Of a DNA stretch of 64,000 bases, positions 1-9,146 are shown in pieces. Each line of letters starts with the position of its first letter. The stretch's first letter is position 1. The notes under the pieces were generated by a model. It did not search any database and was not told the origin of the DNA. It saw only the letters and a list, made by a program, of their open reading frames with translations. The stretch comes from Paenibacillus mesophilus (GTDB lineage Bacteria > Bacillota > Bacilli > Paenibacillales > NBRC-103111). The stretch lies in assembly GCF_005938385.1 (NCBI RefSeq), contig NZ_VCRA01000007.1:310001-374000 (forward strand), written 5' to 3'. Made by a program: the position numbers and the translations under genes.

Positions 1-450
1 TGGAGGTATGATACTGAAAGATGCGGCGGAAGCCGACGTCCATAAGAATCCCGAATCATATTTTAGTTTATTCCACCCAACAACGATTTCGGCGTTCCCG
101 CCTTCCGCGATTGCCTTTAGCAGCTCGTTGTCTTTCACTCTAATTTCAAATTGTACGGTAGCCCAGTCAGTAGAAGTCATCGAACCGTCGGCATAAATCT
201 GGATGTCTTTGTCCTGCTCGGTTTGCACAAACCCCGGAGAACTTGCAAATCCGCCGCCGCCAACATTAAAGTTCCGAAACGCATTGTCCGCTTGGACGGT
301 CGTATTGCCGATTTTCGTTCCGTCCAATAAGATCGTCTCGTCATCGGCCGCATGCGCCACGTTAGCTCCCCATACGGGCAGCAGCGATACGATCAAACAT
401 AGGGTTAAACTAACGGCTATCCATTTGGACATCATTCTGTAATTAATCAC
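1..450 (-). CDS. Secreted protein of unknown function (partial, N-terminal 150 residues)
   Basis: The reading frame is open from position 450 to the window edge, so the C-terminus is missing. The first 30 or so residues form a Sec signal peptide: a basic start, a hydrophobic run (LTLCLIVSLLPVW) and an AHA-A cleavage site. The mature part begins with DDETILLDGTKIG and has alternating hydrophobic/polar strands with a GGGG turn, as in a beta-sandwich surface or carbohydrate-binding domain; I do not recognise the family. The start is the GTG at 450, about 10 bases after GGAGGG. An in-frame ATG pair at 435-430 is possible but lies farther from the ribosome binding site. Function is unknown; cell-surface or extracellular location is inferred from the signal peptide. 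Confidence 0.75.
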   Translation of the reverse strand, partial: MINYRMMSKWIAVSLTLCLIVSLLPVWGANVAHAADDETILLDGTKIGNTTVQADNAFRNFNVGGGGFASSPGFVQTEQDKDIQIYADGSMTSTDWATVQFEIRVKDNELLKAIAEGGNAEIVVGWNKLKYDSGFLWTSASAASFSIIPP

Positions 451-738
451 GAACCGAGCTCCCTCCTAAAGTCATGGCAACTAGTACTTTGGATTCATAT
501 GACCATTCGTGATTCAGGCACGGAATCTTCCCGCGAATTGACACGCAAAAGCCTCCCTTGAAACTCCTGTCCTAGTACAAGCATCGATTTATTATAAATA
601 GCGGCTCTAAACACAATCTAAACAGTTTGTCGAAAACAGGCGAAAATACATGGTTTTAATCATTTTTCAACATAAAAATTCGGTTCCCAATTGATGTGCC
701 CGGAAGTTTTTGTTGATTTATCGGTCGTTCGAGAAAAA

Positions 739-766
739 GAAAAAAAGCCGCTGCATAAGCGACTTT
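739..766 (-). terminator. Intrinsic terminator downstream of the WG-repeat gene
   Basis: Read on the minus strand, AAGTCGCT pairs with AGCGGCTT around a 5-base loop and is followed by a run of seven T. It is the first terminator after the stop codon at 1047, so the transcript of that gene would pass through the fold-back element at 805-1040 before ending here. Confidence 0.65.
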
Positions 767-804
767 CATGTAAGAAGTAATCTTATTTTATTTAGAAATC
801 CGGG

Positions 805-1040
805 CTAGATAAGTTGAACTAAAGCTGCCCTGAGAAAGCCAAGTGCAATGGAGAAAGGGAATTACCTTGTAAGCGAGTTTGGCTTTGAGAGCTTTCTACA
901 GAAAGCTAGCTTCGTAAGCCTGGAGTTTCTACAGTCCGAAGGCCAATCAAATAAAAGAAACTCAAAACAACCTGTCTGAAGCTGCAAGGTAATCCCTTTC
1001 GGAATGGAACGACAGCCAATCAATAGTTCAACTTATATAG
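805..1040. repeat. 236-bp fold-back element with near-perfect terminal inverted repeats (MITE-like or structured RNA)
   Basis: The ends CTAGATAAGTTGAACTA (805-821) and TAGTTCAACTTATATAG (1024-1040) are inverted copies matching at 16 of 17 positions. A second inverted pair lies inside them: 853-869 (GAAAGGG..TTACCTTG) with 985-1000 (CAAGGTAATCCCTTTC). Internal hairpins are AGCTTTC/GAAAGCT near 891-906 and GAGTTTCT (923-930) with AGAAACTC (956-963). AAAGCCAA (835-842) can also pair with TTGGCTTT (880-888), which would cross the second stem. No coding frame is apparent. It sits 7 bases beyond the stop of the WG-repeat gene and before its terminator. A non-autonomous mobile element is the likeliest reading; a structured 3' UTR is the alternative. 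No target-site duplication is obvious. Confidence 0.7.
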
Positions 1041-1046
1041 ATCGGA

Positions 1047-2881
1047 TCACCGCCCGCCAATCGATCTGCCCGTTGCGTCGATATAAAACTCGACTGCATC
1101 GTCATCCTTGCCGACCGTCACTCTGGCGACGCCGTTCTCGAAAGATTCGGCGTAGTCGAATGCCGGGAGGATTACCCAATTCCCCTTCTTATCGATATAC
1201 CCCCACTTGCCGGTTTTCCTTTTAACCGCGCCGGGGCGACACCTTCTCCAAACATTCGGACGTCGAAAAACCGCGGGGAAATGACCATGCTGCCTTCCGT
1301 ATCGATGAACCCCCATGCAGGTCCATTGTCCGTATCGACTTGAACGCCGGCCAGTCCTTCGGAAAAATCGCCGGTGGCGGTGTAGGCGGGCTCGATCGCC
1401 ATTTGGCCTTTCCGGTCGATATAGCCCCACAATTTTTCGGACGGAAGTTTGACGTCGGCTCTATTTTGGCTGAAGCCCCCTACCCGTTCATAAATGTATG
1501 GGATAGCCGTTTTACCGTCCTCATCGATATAACCCCAACGCTTCCGATCGGGCGAGACGGCAGCCAGTCCTTCGTGAAACCCGGAATCCATCGAAAAATT
1601 AGGCTCATATTGCGGAGGGATCACTTCCCGGCCATTTAGATCGATATACCCCATGGTCAGTTCCCCCAGAAATTGACCGGTATACACTGTAATCCGATTG
1701 TCCGAGAAGTAGGTAACCAAATTATACGTAGTCGGGAACAACCTCTCATTGTCTTTGTTGATGAACCACTGCTCGATATTATTATTTTTATATACGCCAA
1801 CAGCCGCCATGCCGTGCCGAAAAGGAGTAGCCATATTGTAAACGGGTTCAATTACCGTATTTCCTTGCCAGTCGATATACCCGGATAATTTCAAGCTTCC
1901 CTCATTTACCTCGATAACGGCCAAGCCGTCGTGAAACAAATCGGCACTTGTGTATTGCGGTGCAATGATCCAATCGCCTAACCGGTTTATGTATCCGTAT
2001 AGTCCGTTCTTTTTAAGCGGAAGCAGCAGCTCTTCGGATAAGGGCACAGTCGGAGCATCGGTCAAAAGCTGAACGATTCGCTGGTCCTCATTCCGACTCA
2101 AGGCAGCCATCACTTGGGCTAGCTGCAACGGCGTCTGGCCGCTCGCATTTACCGCCCTGACATCCGCACCGCCCGTCAGCAGCGCTTCCACCAACTTGAC
2201 ATCGCCCAGCCGAACCGCCTTGTGAAGAGGATAATCCCCATCGATCCCGCGCGAATTCGCGACCGCTCCCGCACGGAGAAGCTCCGGAACGAGTTCCGGG
2301 ACGTTATGAATCGCCAGTTCCAGCACGTTTTGCTTGCCGCCGTTCGTATAGTTGACGTATGCTCCTTCGCCGATTAAGTTTAGCGCACGCGCAACGTCCC
2401 TTTGTTCAATCGCCCGCAGCAGGTTTTCTTCGTCGGTCGTCATCAGCTTGATCGTCTTCGTTTCCTCGTCCCAGCCGACCGAACCTCCTACGCACTCCGC
2501 GATAAACCGCAGCGGCACGAATACGGTGCCTTGGCTCAATTCCGGGGGGTGCTCCAGCGTGACGGCTTTATCGTTGACATAGCCTTGCCGGCTCCCCAAA
2601 AATAGTTTGATGCGATACCGATCATTCGCGCCTTGAATCGATTTCTCCTTCTCGCTCCATTCGACGGTCAAGCCGAGCTGTTCGAGAGCCGAGCGAAATG
2701 GAACGAAAGCGGTCCCATCATGCACGACGGGAGCTGGCTTAACGGGCCGACTGTTCAACTCGATACGAAGCTCTTCTCCGCTTTGCGCTCCGAGCGAAGT
2801 TGGCCATACGAGGGCGGCGGCGATCGTCAATCCGATCACTTTGTTCAGTACGGATTTGCTGAATAAGAAAGCGGGCATCAT
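1047..2881 (-). pseudogene. Stalk-domain / ankyrin / WG-repeat protein, frameshifted near 1226-1236
   Basis: The protein has a signal-peptide-like N-terminus and a copper-amine-oxidase-N-type stalk domain with two VPFR/VPLR-type strands. Two or three ankyrin repeats follow (PLHKAVRLGDVKLVEALL), then a long series of WG repeats (WGYID, YGYIN, GYIDWQGN). In the last WG unit the frame breaks. The open frame ends at 1172 after GEGVAPA, while the -1 frame continues with VKRKTGKWGYID and closes at 1047 after GRSIGGR. One missing base in the GCGCG region explains it; it may be a true mutation or an assembly error. Start ATG is 2881 (or 2878), 11 bases after GGGG. The role is unknown; WG and ankyrin repeats usually mediate protein contacts, and the signal implies surface location. 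Confidence 0.7.
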
Positions 2882-2934
2882 GGATGGACAAACCCCTTTA
2901 GCAGTATTTTCCTCTACTATATCGGATCTGCAGT

Positions 2935-2975
2935 AAAAAGACGACCCTAGTTCGCAAAATGAACGAGAGTCGCCT
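2935..2975 (-). terminator. Intrinsic terminator ending the importer operon
   Basis: On the minus strand GGCGACTCTCGTTC pairs with GAACTAGGGTCGTC (10 of the central 12 bases match) and is followed by TTTTT. It lies just after the stop codon of the metallophosphoesterase gene at 2985 and is the first terminator after the run of genes starting near 11494. Confidence 0.7.
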
Positions 2976-2984
2976 TGTTCCCCA

Positions 2985-3797
2985 TCATAGGGATAAGATT
3001 TGTAAACAGTCGCGAATTTCTTCAACCGCCGAAGCTTTCCGCCACTCCTTGCGATATCCGAGGCAAGCGCAGACCATTTCCGTTCCCTGATCGGCATATG
3101 TTTTCCGATAATGTACATGGCCCATAATGCCGTAACGCACGCCATATTGCCGGTAAAGATCGGCATATTCCGCGCTTCCGAGAAAGGCATTGAAGTAAGA
3201 CCACTGCGGGTGGGGCATCGGCACTTTGAAATACGGGTGCGCCAGCATGTGCGTGACCATCACAATCGGTCTGCCGCGGTGTTCCGCCAAATCCCGTTCC
3301 ATGCGCTCGTAAAAATAGCGGTGAATGTCGCGGTTGCTCATTCCCCAGTCCACATAAAGGCTGTCCTGCCATGTCCGGTCCATCGCGTGCATGCGCTCAA
3401 ATTCGTCGAACGAATAGTCCGGTTCGCCCATTGTGTAATCATACCAGCCGGAATTTCCGATCACGACCCATTCGTTCCCGAGCTCGTATGGCCTCTCGCT
3501 CAAGCATCCGTCGAACGTTTGAAACTGCCGGTATAGGTGCCATGTATCCCGGATGCCATTGTCCTTGCTCCAGTAATCGTGATTGCCGGGGACGAAAAGA
3601 ACGGGATAGCCGCAGCGCTCCTTCAACAATTGAAGGACGGCGAGACTGCGGTTCGCGTCGTTCGAAATATCTCCGGCGATAATGAGGCCGTCCAGCCCGC
3701 TTTCGCCCGCAACCTCGAGCAACGCTTCTTCGATCGGCGGTTCGCTTGGAACCTCGTTAAGATCCACGTGCAAATCCGATATGACGCCCAATTTCAC
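2985..3797 (-). CDS. Calcineurin-like metallophosphoesterase
   Basis: A 270-residue protein with all the metal-binding blocks of the calcineurin-like phosphoesterase family: GVISDLHVD at the N-terminus, GDISND, GNHDYW, VTHMLAH and GHVHYR near the C-terminus. It should be a cytoplasmic di-metal phosphohydrolase; the substrate cannot be told from sequence. The start is a GTG at 3797 that overlaps the TGA of the upstream ATPase gene (GTGA), which points to translational coupling. It is the last gene of the importer operon and is followed by a terminator. In that context it might act on an imported or derived phosphorylated compound, which is inference only. Confidence 0.85.
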   Translation of the reverse strand: MKLGVISDLHVDLNEVPSEPPIEEALLEVAGESGLDGLIIAGDISNDANRSLAVLQLLKERCGYPVLFVPGNHDYWSKDNGIRDTWHLYRQFQTFDGCLSERPYELGNEWVVIGNSGWYDYTMGEPDYSFDEFERMHAMDRTWQDSLYVDWGMSNRDIHRYFYERMERDLAEHRGRPIVMVTHMLAHPYFKVPMPHPQWSYFNAFLGSAEYADLYRQYGVRYGIMGHVHYRKTYADQGTEMVCACLGYRKEWRKASAVEEIRDCLQILSL

Positions 3798-4774
3798 GGT
3801 GTATCGTTCGCCTCCTCGTATAAATGGCAGCTCACCTCGCGGCCGGGGCCGACGATTCTCAACTCCGGAGCGACATCGCGGCATTTGTCCATCGCGTGCG
3901 GACATCTGGGGTGAAACGCGCAGCCGCCCGGCGGATCGATCGGGCTCGGCACTTCGCCTTGAAGCATCACCCGTTCCTTTCTCTTCTTCACGTCGGGAAC
4001 GGACGAGAATAGCGCTCGGGTGTAAGGATGGAGCGGCTCTCCCCCCGCCGCGCCGGCATCGAATATTTCCACCATTTTCCCCAAATACATGACGCCTACC
4101 CGATCGCTGATGTACTCCACGACGTTCAGATCGTGGGAAATAAACAGATACGTCAAGCCCCGCTTCTGCTGCAGCTGTTTCAACAAGTTCAAAATTTGCG
4201 ACTGCACGGATACGTCGAGCGCGGACACCGCCTCGTCGATGACGATGAACTTGGGTGACAGCACGAGAGCGGCAGCGATTCCGACACGCTGCCTTTGCCC
4301 ACCGCTCAATTCATGTGGGTAGCGGCTCGCATAGCCGGGGTCCAGCCCGACCTGCTCCAGCGTCTCGGCAACGATCTTCCGTCTCGTCCGCTTGTCTCCG
4401 ATCCGGTGAATGATCAGCGGCTCTTCGAGAATCCAGCCGATCGTCTTTTTCGGATTCAAGGAAGAATACGGATCTTGAAACACGATTTGAATGTCCCGGC
4501 GAAGCGATTTCATCTCGCTTCCCGATAGCCCGCTTAAGTTGCGGCCCCGGTAATAAATGTCTCCCGCCGTTTGCTTCACCAGCTGTACGAGCAGTTGGCC
4601 CGTCGTGGATTTGCCGCAGCCGCTTTCGCCGACCAGCCCGAAAATTTCTCCCTCCGCGATTCGGAAAGAAACGCCGTCCACCGCCCGCAAAACTTGCCGT
4701 TTCGCAAGCAGCCCCTGCTTGGAGACGGGATAATGCTTGGCCAGCGAACTGGCCCGGATCAACGCTTCGGTCAT
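3794..4774 (-). CDS. Oligopeptide/dipeptide ABC transporter ATP-binding protein (DppF/OppF type)
   Basis: A 326-residue ATPase with Walker A GESGCGKST (residues 49-57), signature LSGGQRQR (156-163), Walker B running into DEAVSALD (about 180-187) and H-loop FISHD (H214). The C-terminus carries the oligopeptide-transporter tail with clustered cysteines (CAFHPRCPHAMDKC). It powers import with the DppD-like ATPase encoded just upstream. The start ATG at 4774 overlaps the previous stop as ATGA; the frame is open farther upstream, but only as antisense-like sequence over the neighbouring gene. It is the second ATPase of a five-gene importer; whether the cargo is peptide, nickel or another small molecule cannot be decided here. 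Confidence 0.9.
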   Translation of the reverse strand: MTEALIRASSLAKHYPVSKQGLLAKRQVLRAVDGVSFRIAEGEIFGLVGESGCGKSTTGQLLVQLVKQTAGDIYYRGRNLSGLSGSEMKSLRRDIQIVFQDPYSSLNPKKTIGWILEEPLIIHRIGDKRTRRKIVAETLEQVGLDPGYASRYPHELSGGQRQRVGIAAALVLSPKFIVIDEAVSALDVSVQSQILNLLKQLQQKRGLTYLFISHDLNVVEYISDRVGVMYLGKMVEIFDAGAAGGEPLHPYTRALFSSVPDVKKRKERVMLQGEVPSPIDPPGGCAFHPRCPHAMDKCRDVAPELRIVGPGREVSCHLYEEANDTP

Positions 4775-5754
4775 AGAGCCATTCCTCCGTCCGCATACAA
4801 ATGGCACCGGACCCGGTGATGGGCCGCCGTCTGCCGCAGTTCGGGAGTAGTCGACTCGCACAGGTCCGAAACGCTCGGACAACGTCCCGCGAACGGGCAT
4901 CCGGATCGCCGATCGGCGATCGAAGGAACCCGGCCGGGAATCGTATAGAGCGGACCGCCCCTTTTGTCGGCGCTTGGCAGCGACTGCAGCAGCCCTGCGG
5001 TATAAGGATGCTTCGGGTGATCCAGCAGCTCCTCTAAGGGAGCGTCTTCCACGATATAGCCGGCGTACATGACGATCACCCGGTCGCAAACTTCCCGAAT
5101 AACGCCAAGATCATGGGAGATGAAAAGAATCGATGTGCCTGTCGAACGATTCATCTCCCGCAGCAAATCCAAAATTTGCGCCTGAATCGTCACGTCGAGC
5201 GCCGTGGTCGGTTCGTCGGCGATCAGCAGCTTCGGCGTGCAGATTAAAGCCATCGCGATCATGATTCTTTGCATCATGCCGCCGGATAGGAGGTGGGGAT
5301 AGTCCTCGTACAGTCGCTCCACCCGGGATAGGCCGACCTTGGCCATCATGTCCGTCGCGAGCCGTTTCGCTTCCTGCTTCGATACGGATAGATGGGCCAT
5401 GGCCATCTCCGCAATCTGCTTGCCGACCGGCATGAGCGGATTGAGCGCCGACATCGGATTCTGGAAAATCATCGAAACTTGCTTGCCTCTGACCGCGCTC
5501 CATCCATCCCTGGACGCCGGCTCCATGGGCTTGCCGTTAAGCAAGATCCCGCCTCCCGTCATCGCGGCCGTCTCGGGCAGCAGCCCCATCACGGACAACG
5601 ACGTCAAACTTTTCCCGCATCCCGACTCGCCGACGATGCCGACCGTCTCCTTTTCCCCGACCTGAAACGTGATTTGCTGCAGCGCCGGGTACGTCCTCTT
5701 CCCGATCGTAAAGGCGACTTCCACATCCCGCAGCTCAAGCAAGGCGTTTGCCAT
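4771..5754 (-). CDS. Oligopeptide/dipeptide ABC transporter ATP-binding protein (DppD/OppD type)
   Basis: A 327-residue ATPase with Walker A GESGCGKSL near residues 42-50, an LSGGMMQR signature, Walker B LLIADEPTTALD and FISHDLG. It ends with the CPFAGRCPSVSDLC cysteine tail that marks oligopeptide-family ATPases. The ATG at 5754 is 8 bases after GGGGGAG. It partners the next gene (4 bp overlap) and the two permeases upstream, forming the cytoplasmic motor of the importer. Confidence 0.9.
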   Translation of the reverse strand: MANALLELRDVEVAFTIGKRTYPALQQITFQVGEKETVGIVGESGCGKSLTSLSVMGLLPETAAMTGGGILLNGKPMEPASRDGWSAVRGKQVSMIFQNPMSALNPLMPVGKQIAEMAMAHLSVSKQEAKRLATDMMAKVGLSRVERLYEDYPHLLSGGMMQRIMIAMALICTPKLLIADEPTTALDVTIQAQILDLLREMNRSTGTSILFISHDLGVIREVCDRVIVMYAGYIVEDAPLEELLDHPKHPYTAGLLQSLPSADKRGGPLYTIPGRVPSIADRRSGCPFAGRCPSVSDLCESTTPELRQTAAHHRVRCHLYADGGMAL

Positions 5755-5773
5755 GGCGGCTACTCCCCCTAAC

Positions 5774-6592
5774 TTATCCCTTGTTGTCGTAAACGTCCCT
5801 TAACCCGTCTCCCAGCAGATTGAATCCGAGAACCATCGTCGTAATGACCGCGCCCGTAATGAGGACATACCATGGAGCATTCACGATGAAAGGCTGGGCT
5901 TCGCTCAGCATTCTGCCCCAGCTCGGATTGGGCGGCTGTACGCCCAGCCCCAAGTAGCTCAGCCCCGCTTCGGCGAGGATGGACCCGGAAAATCTTAAGG
6001 AGGCGGCTACGATAAGCGGCGAAGCGATATTGGGCAGGATGTGGTGAAATACGATGCGCAGCGGCCCCGCCCCTCTCGCCGTCGCCGCTTTGACGAAAGC
6101 GAATTCCTTGTATTGGATAAAACCGCTGCGGGCGATTCTGGAAAACGCGGGGATGCTCATGACGCCAAGGGCGACGATCGTATTGCCGAGCCCGGGACCG
6201 AATACGGTGACGAGCATAATAGCCAGCAATATGCCCGGGAACGCCAGCTTCGCATCGATGATCCGCATCAGAACTTCGTCCAGCCATCCGCCGGAATAAC
6301 CGGCCACCGCGCCGACCAGCAAGCCGAAGATCAAACCGATCGCCACCGACGAGAAGCCGATCAGAAAAGCGGTTTGTGTCCCTTCCATGATCCGGCTGAA
6401 TATATCGCGCCCGAAATTATCCGTCCCCCACCAATGGGAAGGCTGCGGATGGGCAAGTCTCATCGCGGTGTTCATCTCGTTCGGTCCGTACGGAGTATAG
6501 AACAAGCTCGTCATCATGAGCGCAAAGAGCAGGGCGATCAAACTCGCGCCGATCATCATCGGCTTGCTGCGGACCAGCTGTTTCCATTTCAT
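5774..6592 (-). CDS. Oligopeptide/dipeptide ABC transporter permease (DppC/OppC type)
   Basis: About 272 residues with the OppC_N-like first membrane helix (MMIGASLIALLFALMM), a short extracytoplasmic loop with the family motif HWWGTDNFGRDIFSR, and four to five further helices. The EAA loop reads EAGLSYLGLGVQPP and should contact the ATPases. The preferred start is the ATG at 6592, 8 bases after AAAAGG; a GTG at 6601 overlaps the upstream stop (GTGA) and is the alternative. It forms a heterodimeric membrane channel with the DppB-like protein. Confidence 0.88.
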   Translation of the reverse strand: MKWKQLVRSKPMMIGASLIALLFALMMTSLFYTPYGPNEMNTAMRLAHPQPSHWWGTDNFGRDIFSRIMEGTQTAFLIGFSSVAIGLIFGLLVGAVAGYSGGWLDEVLMRIIDAKLAFPGILLAIMLVTVFGPGLGNTIVALGVMSIPAFSRIARSGFIQYKEFAFVKAATARGAGPLRIVFHHILPNIASPLIVAASLRFSGSILAEAGLSYLGLGVQPPNPSWGRMLSEAQPFIVNAPWYVLITGAVITTMVLGFNLLGDGLRDVYDNKG

Positions 6593-6597
6593 CTTGT

Positions 6598-7542
6598 TCA
6601 CCTTTTCAGTCGAATGCGCGGATCAACGACCATATACAGCATATCGACGATAAAATTGATGCAGACGACGATAACCGTAACGTAGAGCACCATCGTTTGC
6701 AGCAGCGGCAAATCGCGCGTGCCGATCGAGGTGATCAGCAGATTGCCGAGTCCCGGCAATGCGAATACATTTTCCACGACGATGCTGCCTCCCAATGTAT
6801 CGGCGATCAGCAAGCCAACGATGGTAAGCACGGGAATGAGCGAATTGCGCAAAATATGACGGTACATGACGATATTGTCGCCGAGCCCTTTGCTTTTTGC
6901 GGTACGTACGTAATCCATGCGGGACTGATCGAGCAGCGTATTGCGCAAATAGCGGATTACGACGGCGATGCCGGGAACGGCGAGCGCAACCGATGGCAAA
7001 AACAGCGATTTGAACGCTCGCACCGGATCCTCGCTCCAAGGGACGTAACCGAAAGTCGGAAACCATCTTAACGTAACGGAGAACAATAAAACCAAGATGA
7101 ACGCGAGCCAAAACGACGGTACCGCGAGGCCCAGTTGGGTGAATACGGATAACAGCAGCGCCGGGAGCTTGCCGTCCTTCCGCGCGATATAGATGCCGAG
7201 GGGAATACCCACGAGCAAGGTGAGTCCCAAGGACATCAGCGCAAGCGACACCGTCACGGGCAGACGTTCCGCCACGATATCCGCCACCGGACGATGGTAG
7301 CGGAGCGAATGGCCCAAATCGCCGGCAGCCGTATCCTTGATCCAGGACAAGTACCGTTCCGCGGCCGGGCGCTCCAGTCCCATCGTCTTGCGCAGCTCGG
7401 CGAGCTGATGCGGGTCCGCGTCTACGCCGAGGACGATCTCGGCAGGGTCGCCCGGCAATATTTGAAAGACCAGAAACGTAATGACCGATACGAGCAAGAC
7501 GGTCGAACCTAATGTAACCAGCTTCCGGATATAAAATCTCAC
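6598..7542 (-). CDS. Oligopeptide/dipeptide ABC transporter permease (DppB/OppB type)
   Basis: A 314-residue inner-membrane permease with the hallmark DppB N-terminus (ending LVFQILPGDPAEI), six predicted helices and an EAA-type loop (YVRTAKSKGLG). The start is GTG at 7542, 8 bases after GAGGG. It sits between the receptor gene and the DppC-like gene, the standard order of oligopeptide/nickel importers. The first extracytoplasmic region (LGVDADPHQLAELRKTMGL) is typical of the family. Confidence 0.9.
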   Translation of the reverse strand: MRFYIRKLVTLGSTVLLVSVITFLVFQILPGDPAEIVLGVDADPHQLAELRKTMGLERPAAERYLSWIKDTAAGDLGHSLRYHRPVADIVAERLPVTVSLALMSLGLTLLVGIPLGIYIARKDGKLPALLLSVFTQLGLAVPSFWLAFILVLLFSVTLRWFPTFGYVPWSEDPVRAFKSLFLPSVALAVPGIAVVIRYLRNTLLDQSRMDYVRTAKSKGLGDNIVMYRHILRNSLIPVLTIVGLLIADTLGGSIVVENVFALPGLGNLLITSIGTRDLPLLQTMVLYVTVIVVCINFIVDMLYMVVDPRIRLKR

Positions 7543-7556
7543 CTGGCGATCCCTCG

Positions 7557-9125
7557 TTACTTCGAGTAGTACATGGCTGCGAAGTCGTATTTCTGAATCG
7601 GGTACATCTTAAAGCCGTGCAAATTGCCTTTCATCGCAACCGAGCGGCTCGGGTCCATAATAAAGAACGCGACGGCCTGTTCGGTAAGTATCGTCTGAGC
7701 TTGCTTGTACAGCTCGGCCCGCTTGTTCGCATCGATTTCCAGACGGGCGCGGCCTACGAGATTGTCGAATTCGCCGTTGCTGAACTTATAGAAGTTTTTC
7801 GAGTAAGTCGTTTCGTAGCGCCCCAGCACCTCATGCGGATCGAGCTTGCCCGTGAGTCCGATAATCGTAGCTTCGTATTTCGCATTGTTATACACGTCCT
7901 CCAGCCAGCTGCTCCATTCGATTTGCTTGATCGTCGCTTGGATGCCGACGGTTTTCAATTGCTCGGCAATGACTTGGGCCGTGTCGACGTGGAATTTATA
8001 GTTGGACGGAACCGTAATCGTCAGCTTGAATCCGTTCTCGTATCCCGCTTCCTTCAGCAGCTTCTTCGCTTGTTCGGCGCTCGGCGCGTAACGCTTGTCC
8101 AATCCTTCCTTGTAATACATTTTCATGGCCGGACTCATGTTGGAGCCGAGCTTGACTCCGTTACCTTCCGCGACCGTCTTGATGATGACGTCCTTGTCGA
8201 TCGCGTAGTTGATGGCCTGGCGGACTTTAACGTCGTTTAGCGGCTGCACGGAATTGTTCAGCGCCATGAGCTGAACCATGTTTTGCGGTCCGGACACGAT
8301 CGAGAACCCGTTCCCGAGCTGGAGCGCGCCTTGCGCAGATATGCCCGGAACCATGTCGATATCCCCGGATTTCAGGGCTAGCACGGAGGCGTTCGAATCC
8401 GGCATGAACTTGAATTCCACACGGTCGAGCATCGGTTTATGTTCTTTGTCGTAGAAGTTTTCGTTTTTCTCCAGAACGAGCTGCTGCCCCGGTGTATAGG
8501 CTGCGAACTTGAACGGACCGGCGCCGATCGGCTTCGCGCTTTGCCCTTCGTAGTCTTTCGGGACGATCGCGACGATGTTGGCTGCGAGGAACGCCGCGTC
8601 CTTGGCTTTGAGCTTGATCACTACGGTATAGTCGTCCGGCGTGTCGATCGACTCGATTGCGGCGAACTTCGAGGAGAGCGGTTTTTTCCCGTTCAACCCG
8701 GATAATTTCGCATAAGAATAATAGACATCCTTCGAGGTAAGATCCGAACCGTTATGGAACTTGATTCCTTTCCTCAATACGAACGTGTACGTCAAGCCGT
8801 CCTCGGAGATCTTGTAAGACTCCGCGATTGCCGGAATCAGGTCGCTGTTCTCGCCCGCTTCGAACAAGCCGTCGAATACGTTGTCCATCATCGAGCCGGT
8901 ATCCGTCGCCGCGGACAAATACGGGTCCAGATTATCCGGCTCGGTCGCCATCGCCACCCGCACGGTGCCGCCGGAAACTTTCTCGCCTTTGGCCTGAGAG
9001 GCCGGAGCGCTATTGCCGCTATTGCCGGGTTTACCGCTGCCGCCGTTGCCGCAGCCGGACATAGCTATCGATGCGATCATCAATACGGAGAACCCGGCCA
9101 CGATCGTTTTCTTGAGCTTCAACAA
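7557..9125 (-). CDS. ABC transporter substrate-binding lipoprotein, family 5 (DppA/OppA type)
   Basis: A 522-residue extracellular receptor. Residues 1-25 are a lipoprotein signal with lipobox SMSGC, followed by a Gly/Asn/Ser-rich linker. The mature part carries family-5 signatures such as the DPY...TDTG region, YTFVLRKGIKFHNG and VRQAINYAIDKD. The start codon appears to be TTG at 9125 (TTG TTG AAG), 8 bases after AAAGGGG. It delivers substrate to the DppB/DppC pair encoded directly downstream. The ligand is likely a peptide or a similarly sized molecule; the family also binds nickel chelates, sugars and heme. Confidence 0.9.
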   Translation of the reverse strand: MLKLKKTIVAGFSVLMIASIAMSGCGNGGSGKPGNSGNSAPASQAKGEKVSGGTVRVAMATEPDNLDPYLSAATDTGSMMDNVFDGLFEAGENSDLIPAIAESYKISEDGLTYTFVLRKGIKFHNGSDLTSKDVYYSYAKLSGLNGKKPLSSKFAAIESIDTPDDYTVVIKLKAKDAAFLAANIVAIVPKDYEGQSAKPIGAGPFKFAAYTPGQQLVLEKNENFYDKEHKPMLDRVEFKFMPDSNASVLALKSGDIDMVPGISAQGALQLGNGFSIVSGPQNMVQLMALNNSVQPLNDVKVRQAINYAIDKDVIIKTVAEGNGVKLGSNMSPAMKMYYKEGLDKRYAPSAEQAKKLLKEAGYENGFKLTITVPSNYKFHVDTAQVIAEQLKTVGIQATIKQIEWSSWLEDVYNNAKYEATIIGLTGKLDPHEVLGRYETTYSKNFYKFSNGEFDNLVGRARLEIDANKRAELYKQAQTILTEQAVAFFIMDPSRSVAMKGNLHGFKMYPIQKYDFAAMYYSK

Positions 9126-9146
9126 GAGAAAAACCCCTTTCCAATC

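Noticed and set aside
203-442. Plus-strand frames at the left edge
   Set aside because: The minus strand has a signal peptide, ribosome binding site and continuous frame; the plus frames are its shadows.
480-600. GACACGCAAAAGCCTCC resembles part of a c-di-GMP riboswitch on the plus strand
   Set aside because: The GCAAACC/GGGACGCAAAGCC core is not complete, and no plus-strand gene lies downstream to be regulated.
1172-1240. Programmed -1 frameshifting in the WG-repeat gene
   Set aside because: No slippery heptamer lies at the frame switch, and the product would gain only one repeat; a plain indel is simpler.
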